Translations under genes and position numbers: made by a program
Shown here: positions 12,001 through 24,000 of the stretch, in pieces
Numbering within the stretch: the first letter of the stretch is position 1
Layout of the letters: each line of letters opens with the position of its first letter
From: Obelidium mucronatum
Lineage: Eukaryota; Chytridiomycota; Chytridiomycetes; Chytridiales; Chytriomycetaceae
DNA: 49,462 bases
Reading direction: 5' to 3'
Assembly: GCA_025765595.1 (NCBI GenBank)
Contig: JAIVFH010000211.1
Location: 1 to 49,462, forward strand
Notes under the pieces: generated by a model
The model's database searches: none
Told to the model about the DNA's origin: nothing
Seen by the model: only the letters and a program-made list of their open reading frames with translations

Positions 12001-12645
12001 CGTCATGGTTTTGGATAAGGCGTTTTTTGCTTCTATTTCTACATTGTCTTCTGCTACTTCAGCTTCCAGTAAACCACAACCACGTGCGTCTGCGTCAACG
12101 AAAGATTCCACGCATCCCGCAGCGCCAGCACCAGCAGCCCCCTCAGCCACTCAACAAACTCGAAGAGGTGAGCCTGAAAAAATTTTCCCCGACTTTTCAA
12201 ATTCAAATAAATCTTTTACTCATCATTCCTTCTCAATGCACTAAAAACCCGTTTAGAACCTGCGAGAGACCCGCGAATCCGTGCGCCGCAACAACTACCA
12301 ATGCCACCACCGCCACCAGCCCCTGTAATCCCAACCCTGCCTCCCTGGGCCGCCGGACTCTCAACTTTTGCACAAACTCAACAACAACACGCGCCAGCAT
12401 TACCTTTAGGCGCGGTGCCTCCAGCACCATCTGCAACTGCTCTGGCACTTTTGATGCAACTACAGCGACAGCAGCAAGCGGCAGCGGCAACAGTGGCTCC
12501 ACCAGTGCCACAAGGAATCGCTGGTCTGTTGAGTCAAATTCAAGCGGCAAATGCATTACAGCAACAACAAAAACAGCAGCAGCAGAGTTATAGCTCAAGT
12601 GCTTCGTTGTACGGATATGCGAATGGATCATCAGGAAATCGATAA
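9021..12645 (+). CDS. PHD finger-TFIIS central domain-SPOC protein (Bye1/PHF3/DIDO type)
   Basis: Probable RNA polymerase II-associated transcription regulator of the Bye1/PHF3/DIDO class. Exons: 9021-9328, 9380-9483, 10083-10111, 10177-10593, 10693 to 12167 with a frame change, and 12257-12645. Domains in order: acidic N-terminus; PHD finger (YCVCRG, FMICCDVCKDWYHGACV, YECPCC); Ser/Thr-rich linker; TFIIS central domain (DKTRSLVRKSFGDLL, then YKSKFRSLQFNLKD, LPATSLVRLEAKDLAND); acidic linker; SPOC domain (VWSGMIRMPQVAKFNGTCRQ to RLFGVMVLDKAFF); Pro/Gln/Ala-rich tail. The frame changes by one base at the A8 run 10912-10919: dropping one A joins the TFIIS part to the SPOC part, otherwise TAA follows at once. 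The 29-bp exon 3 is small but keeps phase. Exon 1 is distinctly GC-richer than later exons. Architecture is diagnostic; the exact orthologue is not. Confidence 0.85.
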
Positions 12646-12848
12646 CTTCTACCTGTGTTTTTCTTTGATTTTCTTTCTATTTCCATTTGTAAATACAAAA
12701 AAAAACCTGCTTTCCTGATATTTTTTGCCGCTCAACTGTCTCTTTTTTTTGCTTTTGGATGAGTTGGGTTTTTTTGACAAGAATAAACATTGAGGGATTG
12801 ATATTGATTTATTGAACCATTTATAAAAAGAAAAACTGGAAAGTACGC

Positions 12849-15134
12849 TTATTTGTTGAGGAGGTATCCATCCACCGATTCGGATGTTTTAATTTCAACT
12901 TGTTCCTGTGAGTAAAAGTCCCTTGATTCTTCATCCGCAGCCGCAACTGCCTCATCAATCGTGTAGAAGAAGTAATTCAACGCTTTGGAATCCCTTTCAT
13001 GCTGTGATTCCACATCGCTTTCGCTTTTCTTGAAGTGCTTGGTCAGCGCTGCGAGCCCCTTTCCTTCTTGAGCTGTAGGTGTAACATCAATACTCGCACC
13101 CGTAACAGCCACTCCAGGAACACGCAACACGGTACTCAAATATCCTCGATGAACATTCACAAAGTAGAATTCAACAGGCTTCCCACTAAACCGAACCAAA
13201 TCATCCTTTGAATCCAATAAGGCTTGGAGCCCAGTATAGTCAACGAAATTCACCGAGCTGAAATCAAGAACAACAGCCCTCAATGTAGGGAGAGTCTCCA
13301 AACCCAACTTTTCACGCGCCAGCGCGCGTTCTTGGGTATCATCACTCCACATTTTATCAGACGCGGCTTTTAGGGATCCAGTGTATCGGAACGATTGCAA
13401 TACGGTCTCTTTAAGGCGGTCAGCAAAGAATCCAGAGTTGGGGTAAGTCAGGGACTCTTCGATTTTGAAGACGAGGATTCCTTCAGGTGCTTTTGTGACG
13501 GATGCGGCGATTTTGGGGCCTTCTACTAATGGGTCCACCCAGTTTCCGGCGGCAGAGCGATTGAGGACTTTGATTTGGGGTCTGGCGACGCGGGCAAGGA
13601 GAACGAGGACTGACCAGCTAACAGATGCGAAAAGCGCGTTTTCGATGCTGGAGACCAAACAGACGATTAAGGCAATCATGAATCCGAGACCATCAAGAAC
13701 TGAAGATGAGAAAAAGAAGAGAAAAACGAGTCAGTAAGCCAGAATCTAAAATAAGAAGATGCATCAAATAAAACTCACTGTTGATATGGAACACGTTCTT
13801 GAGAATCTTGAAGTTGACAAAGAGTTCGAAGATGGCAGCAATGACAATCGCCGACAAAACCGCATTGGGGATGTAGTACAAGACATCGGTAAGAGTAAAG
13901 AGACCAATAATCACGAGAATCCCAGTGTAGAAGGTACCGAATGGAGTTCTAACTCCAGAAGATGACTTGATGGCCGAACGGGAGAAGGAACCAGTGGATG
14001 GAAGAGCCCCAATAAAGGCACCAATCAAGTTTGTCAAACCAAGAGCGATACTTTCTTGATTTGCATTCGTAGTGTATCCATTCTGACGACCATACATCTT
14101 GACAACGGCAATGTGTTCCAACAAGGAGATGATAAAGATGGACGGAACGGCGGGCAAGATTTTGGCGGTAAACGATCCAGACAAATCAGGACCACGAACT
14201 CCTGAAAGACCCTTTGGAATAGTCTTGACGATCGCGAAGGGCATATCCTTCCTGTCACGGTAAGCGTAGGAAACTCCGATAAACACTATCAAAACAAAAG
14301 CGTTCCGCATGAACCCAATGAATCGAAGAATAGGCCTCTTTTTCGCCAAGTGCTGGAACACATATTTGATGGTGAAGAGGAAAAACAGCGCAGTGCATCC
14401 AAAAATGGCGTCGTACTTTGAAGTTCCAGTTCCAACCGCTTTCAAAAAGTCAATCAGGATTTGGTATGGTGGGTTGTCGTTCGTGTTGATTCCCTTCACT
14501 CCAAAGAGACCTGGGAGTTGTTGGATCTGGATCTGAATACAAGCTCCAGACGTGAACCCAGCAATGACAGGGATGGGGACAAAGTCGACAACGACACCCA
14601 AACGGAAAGTACCAATGAAGAGCTGAATAAGACCAACCCAGAAACTAAGCGTGATTCCGAAGCTGATTCTTTCACCAACAGGGGCCTTCGAGCCCAAGTT
14701 CGCGTTGATGGATTGACCAACAACAAGAGCCAAAACTGCAGTGAGTCCGATGGTTACGTCTTTGGAAGTTGCAAACAAGGAGTACAACAAGCAACCGACG
14801 AAGCCCGTGTAGAGCCCGTACTCTGCTGGCAAGTTGGCTAACTTGGTAGCATATGAAATCGCCTTTTCGAGAAAAAAAACAGAAGGATGGTTAGTAACTA
14901 GAGGCTAGACGTTAAACTGACTGCGCTTACCTGGGGAAATAAAATCAAAGCAATCGTGAATCCAGCAATAAAGTCTCCAATGAACCATTGCAAGTTGTAT
15001 CTTGGCATCCACGTAAGAATTGGGAACAAGGACTTGACATAGGCCTTCGAAGACTGAGGCAAATTCTTGACAGTTTCTTTGGTAGTCTTCTTGATTCCTT
15101 CAAATTGGGATTCTGGGAGCTCTTCGTATGGCAT
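12849..15134 (-). CDS. SulP/SLC26-family anion (sulfate) transporter with STAS domain, copy 1
   Basis: Exons 15134-14931, 14862-13779 and 13699-12849 give 712 residues, normal for fungal SulP proteins. A short N-terminal segment (MPYEELPESQFE) leads into the transporter core: LQWFIGDFIAGFTIALILFPQ|AISYATKLANLPAEYGLY across intron 1, FATSKDVTIG, GFTSGACIQIQIQQLPGLFG, and the conserved GALPSTGSFSRSAI block. The C-terminal cytosolic STAS domain shows VVLDFSSVNFVDYTGLQAL. Members move sulfate, or other anions, across the plasma membrane. The gene lies head-to-tail downstream of copy 2, with the same intron positions (exon 2 is 1084 bp in both), so the pair arose by tandem duplication. A CACGTG site lies 75 bp upstream of the ATG. 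Confidence 0.9.
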
Positions 15135-15669
15135 TTTCTAAGTTGTGGGGAACTTCTTTCTTGTCGCTGGATTATTATATAGTTATTCGCTGAACCAGTA
15201 AGGAATTGCACGTGTGAATATTGTAGGCGCAATATGTGCACCGTGCGATGACGACAGCGATAAATTCGGTGCGGATTTCAACTCTAAAGTTTCATCATTC
15301 CAAGCCCAACACTACAATGCACCCAGCGAAAAGATAGACATCGATAATGAGTGCGTTTAAAGTAATTGCATTCTGGTGTTTCTTTAAAAGCATCTTCTTG
15401 TGTCTCAGTGTTGAATCAACCGCCAGGATTGGGTACGTTGTGTAACAGAGTTGAACACCTGTTAACGAAGACAACGAAAATGACGCAATTTGATAACTGA
15501 AAGAAATCAGCAACTTTTTATTTGGAATTCTGTGAAACGCTATTTAAATCATTTCCTAAATCGAGTACAGAAGACGAATCAATATGTATGCACAGGTAAG
15601 ATTTATTTATCGCCAAATAACGAAGAATACGATTTAAAAGAAATGATTTCAAAAGAAGAAGACATGACA
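15135..15669. other. Intergenic region between the two tandem SulP genes
   Basis: Promoter side of SulP copy 1 and 3' side of copy 2. It contains one CACGTG palindrome (15209-15214). Short open stretches are present but show no family resemblance, and no RNA gene is seen. Confidence 0.5.
15209..15214. promoter_or_regulatory. CACGTG E-box upstream of SulP copy 1
   Basis: Perfect palindromic CACGTG about 75 bp before the ATG. In yeasts this core is bound by bHLH factors such as Cbf1, which recruits sulfur-regulon activators. Function here is inferred only from position and from similar sites near SulP copy 3 and the OPT gene. Confidence 0.35.
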
Positions 15670-17942
15670 TTATTCTTTGCTAGTAGCCACAAGGTATCCC
15701 GCTGACGTCTCTGCATGGCTAGTGATTGTGATTTGTTCAACTTGAGGTTGGGATTCTGCGTCAGCAGCAGCAACGGCGTCATCGATTGTGTAATGGAAAT
15801 ATTGTAAGTTGTCGGCCAAGCGATCACTTAGTGATTTGACGTCCACGGCTGTGTTCTTTTTAAAATGCTTCGCCAGGGACGCGAACGCCTGCCCTTGATG
15901 AGCTGGAGCTGATGGAGTAGCGTCGATACTCGCTCCTGTGGCAACACCTGGAACTCGCAAAACAGTGCTCAAATAGCCACGGTGAACATTGACAAAGTGG
16001 AACTGCACAGCTTTCCCAGCAAACCGGGCCAAATCATCCTTTGAGTCCAAAAGTGCCTGAAGACCAGTATAATCCACGTAGTTCACAGAACTGAAATCCA
16101 GTACAACGGCGCGAAGTGGTGGTAGTGTTTCGAGGCCCAACTTCTCACGCGCAAGAGCCCGCTCCTGGGTGTCATCACTCCACATCTTGTCAGAAGCGGC
16201 TTTGTGTGTACCAGTGTACTTGAATTTTGTCAATATAGTTTCCTTGAGTCGTTCAGCAAAGAATCCAGAGTTTGGATAGGTAAGTGATTCTTCAATCTTG
16301 AACACAAGAATGCCTTCTGGACCTTGGTGGAGGGCCTCAGCTGCTTTTGATCTTTCCAACAAAGGATCAACCCAGTGACCAGCTTGGTTACGGTTCAGGA
16401 CCTTAATTTTAGGTCTGGCAATTCGGGCAAGGAGAACCAGCACGGACCATCCAACCGAGGCGTAGAGAGAGTTCTCAATAGTGGAGACAAAGCAAACAAC
16501 CAAGGCAATCATAAAACCAAGACCATCCAAAACTAGGAAAATACAAGCGTCAGTAAATTTTGAGGTGTCGGTACAGGAGCAAACTTACTTTCTACTTCGA
16601 AAACGTTCTTCAGGATTTTGAAGTTGACGAACAGTTCAAAGATGGCAGCCATAACGATAGCAGACAAGACCGCACTTGGAATGTAGTACAAGACATCGGT
16701 AATAGTGAACAGGCCAATGATAACGAGAACACCAGTGTAGAAAGTACCGAATGGAGTTCTGACTCCAGATGAAGATTTAATGGCAGAACGAGAGAAAGAA
16801 CCAGTGGATGGAAGAGCTCCAATGAACGATCCGATAACGTTGGTCAAACCAAGAGCAATAGTTTCCTGGTTAGGGTTGACTGTGTATCCGTTTTGACGAC
16901 CGTACATCTTGACGACAGCTATGTGTTCCAACAAGGAGATAATAAAGATGGAAGGAACAGCCGGCAAGATCTTGGATGTGAAGGAGCCAGATAAGTCAGG
17001 ACCACGAATTCCAGAAAGACCCTTTGGAATAGTCTTGACAATGGAGAAAGGCATGTCTTTTCTGTCGCGGAAAGCGTAGGAAACTCCAATGTATACAATC
17101 AAAACGATGGCGTTACGCATGTACCCAACGAATCTGAGAACTGGACGTGTCTTGGCCAAATGCTGGAATATGTATTTGATAGAAAACAGGAAGAATAGGG
17201 CTGTAACTCCAAAGATAGCGTCATACTTGGAAGCTCCAGTGCCAACAGAACTCAAGAAGTCGTACAAGATCTGATATGGGGGGTTTTCGTTGGTGTTGAT
17301 TCCTTTTACTCCAAAGAGACCAGGCAGTTGTTGGATTTGAATTTGGATACAAGCTCCTGAAGTGAACCCAGCAATGACAGGGATAGGGACAAAGTCGACA
17401 ACGACACCCAAACGAAATACTCCAATAAACAACTGGATAATTCCGACCCAGAAACTCATTGTGATACCGAAAGTGACCTTCTCAGCGGTAGTGGCTTTGG
17501 AACCCAAGTTGGAGTTGATGGATTGACCCAACACGAGAGCAAGAACGGCAGTAAGACCGATAGTAACATCCTTGGAAGTGGCGAACACAGAATACAACAA
17601 GCAACCAACGAATCCAGTGTAGAGACCATATTCAGCTGGAAGTCCAGCAAGCTTTGTTGCATATGAAATAGCCTGAGGAAGGGCTATTATTAGAAAAATT
17701 ACCAATCGTGCACAGGGTGTTGAGATTACCTGAGGGAACAAAATAAGAGCAATTGTGAATCCAGCAATGAAGTCTCCAATAAACCATTGGAGATTATATC
17801 TTGGCAACCAGCTGATTATTGGGAACAGAGCTCGGATATACTGTTTTGATGTTTGTGGCAAGTTCTTGATGGATTCTTTGGCTGAACGCTTCAGCGATTC
17901 GAACTGTGACTCAGGAACTTCTTCGTAAGGCATTCTCGGCAC
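15670..17942 (-). CDS. SulP/SLC26-family anion (sulfate) transporter with STAS domain, copy 2
   Basis: Exons 17942-17730, 17672-16589 and 16532-15670 give 719 residues. Intron 1 is 57 bp and in frame, so an unspliced reading stays open, but its boundaries match copy 1 exactly (LILFPQ|AISYATK). The sequence follows copy 1 almost block for block: FIGDFIAGFTIALILFPQ, FATSKDVTIG, GALPSTGSFSRSAI, and STAS domain VVLDFSSVNYVDYTGLQAL. The start could instead be the second ATG (17933), which matches the MPYEE start of copy 1. The C-terminal tail after the STAS domain diverges most. Likely a plasma-membrane sulfate or related anion transporter, duplicated with copy 1 and partly sharing sequence with broken copy 3. 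Confidence 0.9.
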
Positions 17943-18266
17943 AGAAATGGATGGTCAGGAGAGTGTGGGAGAAGGGCCAACTCTTATAGATCTTTTAAAG
18001 CGTGCGACAAGGGGGAATGGTGCAATCGATTCAATAGAATTTTTCGCCCCCTTTTCGCTGTAGACAAGCCCATGTCGACATCGCACGGGCCATATTCGCA
18101 ACCAAGTTTACGTCATTTCGCTATTGATTGCGTTCTTGGCTGGTGGCCCTTGTCTATTAGTGTACTGCAAGTTTATGGATCAACAAATAAACAAGCTTTA
18201 TTAAAGCATAATTAGAGCTGTAATACATATAATACTCGATGGTTAATGGAGCAGAGTCCGATCTCA
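17943..18266. other. Intergenic region upstream of SulP copy 2
   Basis: Holds the presumed promoter of SulP copy 2 and the 3' flank of the EB1 gene, both on the minus strand. A TATAAG-like element reads toward copy 2 at about 17983-17990. No gene is seen. Confidence 0.4.
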
Positions 18267-19181
18267 TCAAAACGTTTCCTCAGTAGCAGCAGGTGGTTCA
18301 AAACCATCCTCCGTCTTGTACATGATATTCTACAAGAAAAGTAGCAAGCAGTATTTATAGAAGCGAAGTAAAACATAAAACTGAAAGACAAACCTGAATG
18401 TAAGTGAGTGACTCCTTGTTGCCAGAACCGCCTTCCTCCAATTGCCCAGATACAAACATTTCAATTTCTCTCAGCTTTGCAAAGTAAAAGTCCCGCTCCT
18501 TCTCCACCTGCCCAACAGTTTCCTTCAGTTCCTCGGCGTGTTGAGTCACTTCAGCCAACTTCTTCTGGTATTCAGCAGCTGGCGCGGCAAGTGGGGCTGA
18601 TTTTGCCGCGCCAAAAGCAGCAGGCGCAATTGCCGACCGATTTGTGGCCGAAGGAGCTGCAGCCTTTTTAATTGGAGTTCCTACCGACTTTACCGCACCA
18701 CCAGCTGCATGTGCCCCGCCACGACGACCGGCAGCGTCATAAGGACCACCAGGAAAGTACTGGTCCCAGTATTTTTTCAACCACTGCAAAAACTCGATAT
18801 TGTCCTGAAATTTGCACTTCATAAGTCTTTCGACGGGAATGGCGTTGTCAATCTTGTGCTTGTCAAACGCGGCCTGGAGAATCTTAAAGTTTGTCACGTA
18901 TTCGTATTCCTGTTTGGCATTGAATTTCACTTTGGAGAGGGGCACCTTTGATAATGAAGAGTGTTAGACTGTCAAAGAGGTGTCAAATAAAGAATACATA
19001 CGTCTTTGTAGATTGAATCAATAATTGCGCAGTGAACGGCCCCAGTTCCACATTGCTCGATTTTGGTGTAGTTAACTTGACAAAGGTCGTTGAGCTGTTG
19101 TTGGCTTTAGTGTCCAAGCAATGGGAATTTGGAATTGTCCTGCCGTACCCAAGCAAGGAGTTCTGTTCTGCTTTCTCCCAT
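18267..19181 (-). CDS. BIM1: EB1/Bim1/Mal3 microtubule plus-end-tracking protein
   Basis: Exons 19181-19149, 19094-19002, 18945-18394 and 18329-18267, all phase 0, give 246 residues. The N-terminal calponin-homology domain is clear: SRTELLAW|LNDLCQVNYTKIEQCGTG, HCAIIDSIYKD|VPLSKVKFNAKQEYEYVTNFKILQ, FQDNIEFLQWLKKYWDQYFPG. A basic Ala/Pro linker follows, then the coiled-coil EB1 homology region (QVEKERDFYFAKLREIE) and a short acidic tail ending TEETF in place of the animal EEY/F. EB1 proteins track growing microtubule ends and recruit partners through the C-terminal domain. The first exon is only 33 bp; I placed it by matching the family N-terminus. Identification is secure. Confidence 0.92.
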
Positions 19182-19336
19182 TTCTAAAAAAAGAGTACGT
19201 TTAAGAATGCTTGCAAGTTTGAAGGCTAGTGATGTGTGTGTATTGACGGTGGCAAGGGGTGGAATTCGAGACCTTGTTTTTCGATGAATTTATTTCAATT
19301 TGGATTTCGGGAAAGAGAATAAAAGGAACTAAAAAA

Positions 19337-19721
19337 CTAAGGTGAAGGGATATGAGGCTTTAAAAGCAAAAGGAGCGTGATTCCGAGCAGAAACGCAATG
19401 ACCAGGTAGATACACCAGCGGTTAGACTGCCAATGGTTTTTGACCATCGCTATCATTGGGCTAATCGGGCTTTTCGCCTCAGGTGATTCTGCACGACTTT
19501 GAGCACATGGAGGGCACTCCATCGGAATTGCTGTTGACTCAGAAAAGGTAACTCGTCTTTTTCGCCCGTCAACATCCGAAGGATCTGATTCTTTAAGCTG
19601 CATGCAAGACGCGCATATATGTTTTCCGCATGTAACGCAAGTTCTGGTTGTGGGTTTAAAGCACCTATGGCAACTCAGATTCGTGTTTCCATCGCGGGCT
19701 TTTCGAACAACAACAATCGGT
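19337..19721 (-). CDS. Cys-rich (zinc-binding-like) and C-terminal membrane-anchor exon
   Basis: An open stretch without its own credible ATG, so probably a downstream exon. It starts near an AG acceptor (19722-19723) and encodes CHRC...CVTCGKHICASC, a paired-cysteine pattern like a small zinc ribbon or B-box, a later CPPC, and a C-terminal hydrophobic segment (WCIYLVIAFLLGITLLLLL) a few residues before the end, as in tail-anchored proteins. Stop is TAG. It lies immediately downstream of the ubiquitin-like gene on the same strand and may be its last exon, but no GT-AG junction I could find keeps the frame, so I keep the two apart. Function unknown. Confidence 0.45.
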
Positions 19722-19769
19722 CTTAAGTATAAGAATAGCGGCGAGATTAATAGATTATACCCCAATGCC

Positions 19770-20078
19770 TCAATTTTCCCAGAAAAGAGATACTTGCTTC
19801 TTCGCTGTGTTGACTGAAATCAATGCAAGAGAAACTTTGAGGACACCCTTGTCGGCTCCATCAAGTTCTCTCAAGACAGAGCCGTCTGACCACTTTCTAC
19901 CACCACTCATAATAATGCCTTTCTCGACTGAACCTGCTTCTTCACCCTTCATTTCTTGCTCGACGGCTTTCTTGAGATCAGCAATTGTTGCTTGTTTTGC
20001 AATGGTAACAATAACAGTTTGACCATCAGATATAGTGACAAAGACAGTGACCGGTTTCGAATCGTTTGTCGTTTGCAT
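19770..20078 (-). CDS. Ubiquitin-like domain protein
   Basis: From the ATG at 20078 the frame reads a short linker and then a ubiquitin-like beta-grasp domain: VTVFVTISDGQTVIVTIAK, ATIADLKKAVEQEM, IIMSGGRKWSDGSVLRELD, GVLKVSLAL. Spacing and the I(A/T)DLK helix match ubiquitin-like folds, but no C-terminal diglycine is present, so it is not a processed modifier. It may be the N-terminal part of a longer protein ending in the Cys-rich/TM exon just downstream. Divergent from the gene starting at 20182 over about 100 bp. Confidence 0.55.
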   Translation of the reverse strand: MQTTNDSKPVTVFVTISDGQTVIVTIAKQATIADLKKAVEQEMKGEEAGSVEKGIIMSGGRKWSDGSVLRELDGADKGVLKVSLALISVNTAKKQVSLFWEN

Positions 20079-20181
20079 TCTCTGCTTTTGGCTGATTTCT
20101 AAATTAAGAGTACCCGCTTTGTTTGTTCTAGAAAGTAAAGAATGAATTGTCAAAAGGAAATCAATTTGAGATTTAATCAAC

Positions 20182-20930
20182 ATGAGTGAAGTCGATATGG
20201 GCCGCCTGCGGGCACTGCAGTCACAGCTGTAGTTACATCGAGTACAATGTATCGACTTGGAGGGTTTGATCAACGAAGAGGTCGACTTGGATCGTATCAT
20301 CAGTCTCAACAACAAGGTGGGTCTTCAATCCAATCGCCCAATTTAATAAATAACCCATACTTTGATCTGCACAAGCTTGCAGCCGCCGAAGCCAAATTCA
20401 ACGATACTCTTCGGGAAATGAGCCTTCTGGAGGCAGTCATCAAGCGGTACAATGCATCCAACCCCGTTCCCTACGCCGCTCTGTCGCAGCCAACACATCC
20501 ACGGTCTGAAAGAATCTCTATCGCAAGTGGTCCATCACCGAGTCCCGTTCCTGCTGCGAGAGACGAAATCCCGGCCTTCCATTCGAATCCCTCACTGTCG
20601 TCCGATGAAATTTATGCTCCAGTGGCGCCACGCCTCCCCGCTTCAACGGCTGATGACGATGTTTATGCTCCTGTGTGTGCTCCAGCTGCACGAGCTCCGA
20701 CGAACGGCGTCTATGCGCCTGGGGACTCACTGCCTGACACATCTGCACATGCCACACACTACAATCCAGCGCTTCCAACAGAACCAGTCAGTGCACCCGT
20801 TGTTCAATCAGAGGCTGAAAGCACTAGACCTGCTGGATGGGAGGGCGCGTGGCCGTTGATCACAACAAGACAGATGCAAGAGTTCGCAAAGTGGAATTCG
20901 AAGCGAGGGAGCTCAGCAGTCGGAGCATAA
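20182..20930 (+). CDS. Unknown protein with N-terminal helical segment and repeated YAP motifs
   Basis: Not recognised. Exon 2 (20376-20930) is open and preceded by a phase-0 intron (20317-20375). The upstream exon reads MSEVDMGRLRALQSQL, then an in-frame TAG (20230-20232), then LHRVQCIDLEGLINEEVDLDRII in the same frame. A 42-bp GT-AG intron (20191-20232) would remove the stop and keep phase. The spliced N-terminus is helical and charged, possibly coiled-coil; the rest is Pro/Ser/Ala-rich with three EIYAPV, DVYAPV and GVYAPG repeats, which could be tyrosine-based or SH2/SH3-type linear motifs. The C-terminus contains GWEGAWPLIT. It may be an adaptor-like disordered protein, but nothing proves that. 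Confidence 0.5.
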
Positions 20931-21047
20931 CAGGCGAACAGGCCAGCAGCGCTTAGTAATTATATAAACCGATTTCAATCTATTTCAAATGACATTTGAT
21001 TTTCACTTTTGCTGGAAGTTGGGCGGGACTTCAAATTTCCTTGTCAA

Positions 21048-24000
21048 ATGTCCCACCACAACAATGCTATTCGAAACACGGATCATGTTTCTCAAGACTT
21101 TATTATTTCTTCTTCCGCATCCAATAATAGAGATTCGAGCGAAACTGTGGTGATTCCAGAGGTCCTGAAACAAATCGCAACGAATCCTGTCAATGTCCTC
21201 ACAGGGCCATCTTCTCAACTTCTCTTGAATGAAGAAGACGAGCCACGCGTCAGACTTTCCAAGTTCCAATTCGTCATGGTTTTCATGGGACTCTCATTTG
21301 CCATATTCCTAGCTGCCCTTGACCAAACCATTGTCAGCACTGCTTTGAAAAGCATTATCGCAGATTTCGGTCATCAGGATCTGATTGCTTGGATTGGTTC
21401 TTCATATTTGCTAACGGCCTGTACATTTTCAACACTGTAAGTGCTGGCATTATGACCAACTTGAACTTAACGATTAAGAGAACACCACAACTTTTAGCTA
21501 CGGGAAATTCGCGGACATATTTGGTCGAAAAGTCATATTTTTACTAGCCATTATCATTTTTGAAATTGGATCTCTTCTTTGTGGCGCTGCTCAATCTATG
21601 GAAGGGTTGATTGTTGGACGTGCGATTGCCGGAGTTGGCGGCGGAGGGATATTTTCCATGGTTCTCATAGTAATATCTGATATAGTTGTCTTGAAGGACC
21701 GTGGAAAATATCAGGGAATGATAGGCGCCGCGTTTGGACTTTCGTCAGGTAACCATTTGTTTCGTCATTCGATCTGTGTGTTCACATTTCCACATCGTAG
21801 TAATTGGTCCTTTAATTGGAGGAGCATTCTCAGACCATATTTCATGGAGATGGTGTTTTTACATCAACCTGCCTTTTGGCGCAATAACCATCTGGACTGC
21901 TGCAATGTTCCTGGAATTTCCACCGCCAGAAGGGTCTATACGAGAAAAAATTCGACGCATCGACTTTCTTGGAATAGTGTTGATGTTTGCCACGGTTGTT
22001 TGCTTTCTGACTCCTTTACAGTTGGGCGGGTCGACGTGGGCTTGGTATTCCGCTGAAGTCATTGGTTTATTCTGTTTGTCCGTTGCATTTTTCGCAGCTT
22101 TTGTGTACGTTGAGCTATCTGTCGCCAAAGAACCCATGATTCCTGCGTCATTGTTTATAAATTCTAATGTAGCTGCTCTTTTGGTCACAGCTGTAGTTAT
22201 AGGGGCTGGATTCTTTTCTGGGAGTTACTATATTTCGTAAGTTTTGGCGATTTAAAAAATTCTTATGGAGTGTGCAGTCTCTTAATAGTCATTCCATGAT
22301 AGTTTGTTTTTTCAAGTGGTGAATGAGGTTTCTGCAACAGATGCTGGAATTAAGACGATCCCAATGGTCTTTGGCTTGGTACTTCTTTCAATTTCCAGTG
22401 GACGCATTGTTTCAAAAACTGGAAAATATATCCCTTTCCTGATGATTGGTCCACTGGCCATGATTGCTGGCATCGTCGCTATTGCTTACTTGGATGAGAG
22501 CTCTTCAGGCGCTACCACCTTCCTTTCACTGTTTTTGTATGGTATTGGGGCTGGTAGTATGATTCAAATCCGAGTCTTGGGATTACAAGCGAGTGTTGGT
22601 TATTCCCAAATAGCTATCGCCACTGCTGTTTCAACCGCTTGTCAGACACTGGGCGGGTATGTTCATGTCTTCAAAAAAATATTCTTTCCTCACGACTGCA
22701 ATTCAGCGCCATCGGTGTTGCCTACACGGGAACTATCTTTAACAATCTGATTGTAAAGAAAGCCGCCTGACTATCCTATACTGTCCAGCTACATCTCGAA
22801 TTTGCAATCTCAAAATATTACATTGGACGCGACTGAGCCTTTGGCTTTATTGGGTATTCTATCCGGAATCTCAACTGAAATAGCAGTACAAGCACACTCA
22901 AACCTCATATCCTCTTTTATATACTCATTTAAAATCGCATACCTATGTATCATTCCATTTCCAATCATCATCCTTTTATGTGTCTGCTTCATTCGTCCAA
23001 TTAATCGTGACACGTTACGCTCCCCACCACCATCGCCTGTCCGTCTATCCACTCCCAACCATCCTAAATTAGCTGAAGAAGAGTCTGACTCCTTGGCGAG
23101 TTTAATCAAAGCGCTTCACTCTAAAGAAGTCCAAAACAAAGAGCTTATGACTCTCCTGAATGAGGCCGAGCACGTTATCAGATCCCTCCAAACTCAAGAG
23201 AGTAGTACTACCAACGGAAAAAACGGGACCAGGCGTTATCAATATGGTGGCGGAGCTGGTACGCCTGCTCAAAGTACAAACTGCACAACGCCATCTTCTA
23301 GTACTGAGGAATTTACTTCGCGCATGTACAAAGAGCAAGTAAAATCTTTGACGGGACAGTTGAATCAGGCTAAATTTACTGTCAATTCGTTAACTGGGAA
23401 AGTAGAGGAGTTGGTTGAATCAATCGGGAAAGCTAAAAAGAAGGAAAGCTATTTAAGCAATAAGGTGGAGATGATGCAAGTATTTTTGCAGGATCGAGAT
23501 GTTCTGGGAGCTGCAGGAGAAGGCGAAATCCCCAAAGTCAATTTATTACAGGAGATTGAAAAAGTATCGAAAATGAAGAGCCGTATTGAATGGCTTGAGT
23601 TCAAGGTATTTTCAATGTTGTACACGCTTTTTTTATTTATTACTGTTGGACAGCTTCATAATGCCAATCAAACGAATTCCAATCACGAAGTCAAAATCGC
23701 AGGACTCGAATCCACCGTCTCAATGCTTCAAGAACGACTTGCCTCACAATTAAGCCAACTAAAGAACGATGATGACTCGCACGCTCAGGAACATCAAATT
23801 CGCGAAATGCATTTGACTTCCCTAAATGCCGCCTTATCAAAGGATAATTCTGAATGCAAATCTCAGATTGCCAAACTAACTACCCAACTGACGGAAATCA
23901 CCAAAACCTACCGGACTCTGGAAAAGAACTCTGCCGATACGATCCACCTACTCGAAGAAAAGGTAAAAGCCGTCCAACTCGGACAGCAAGCCAACCTCGC

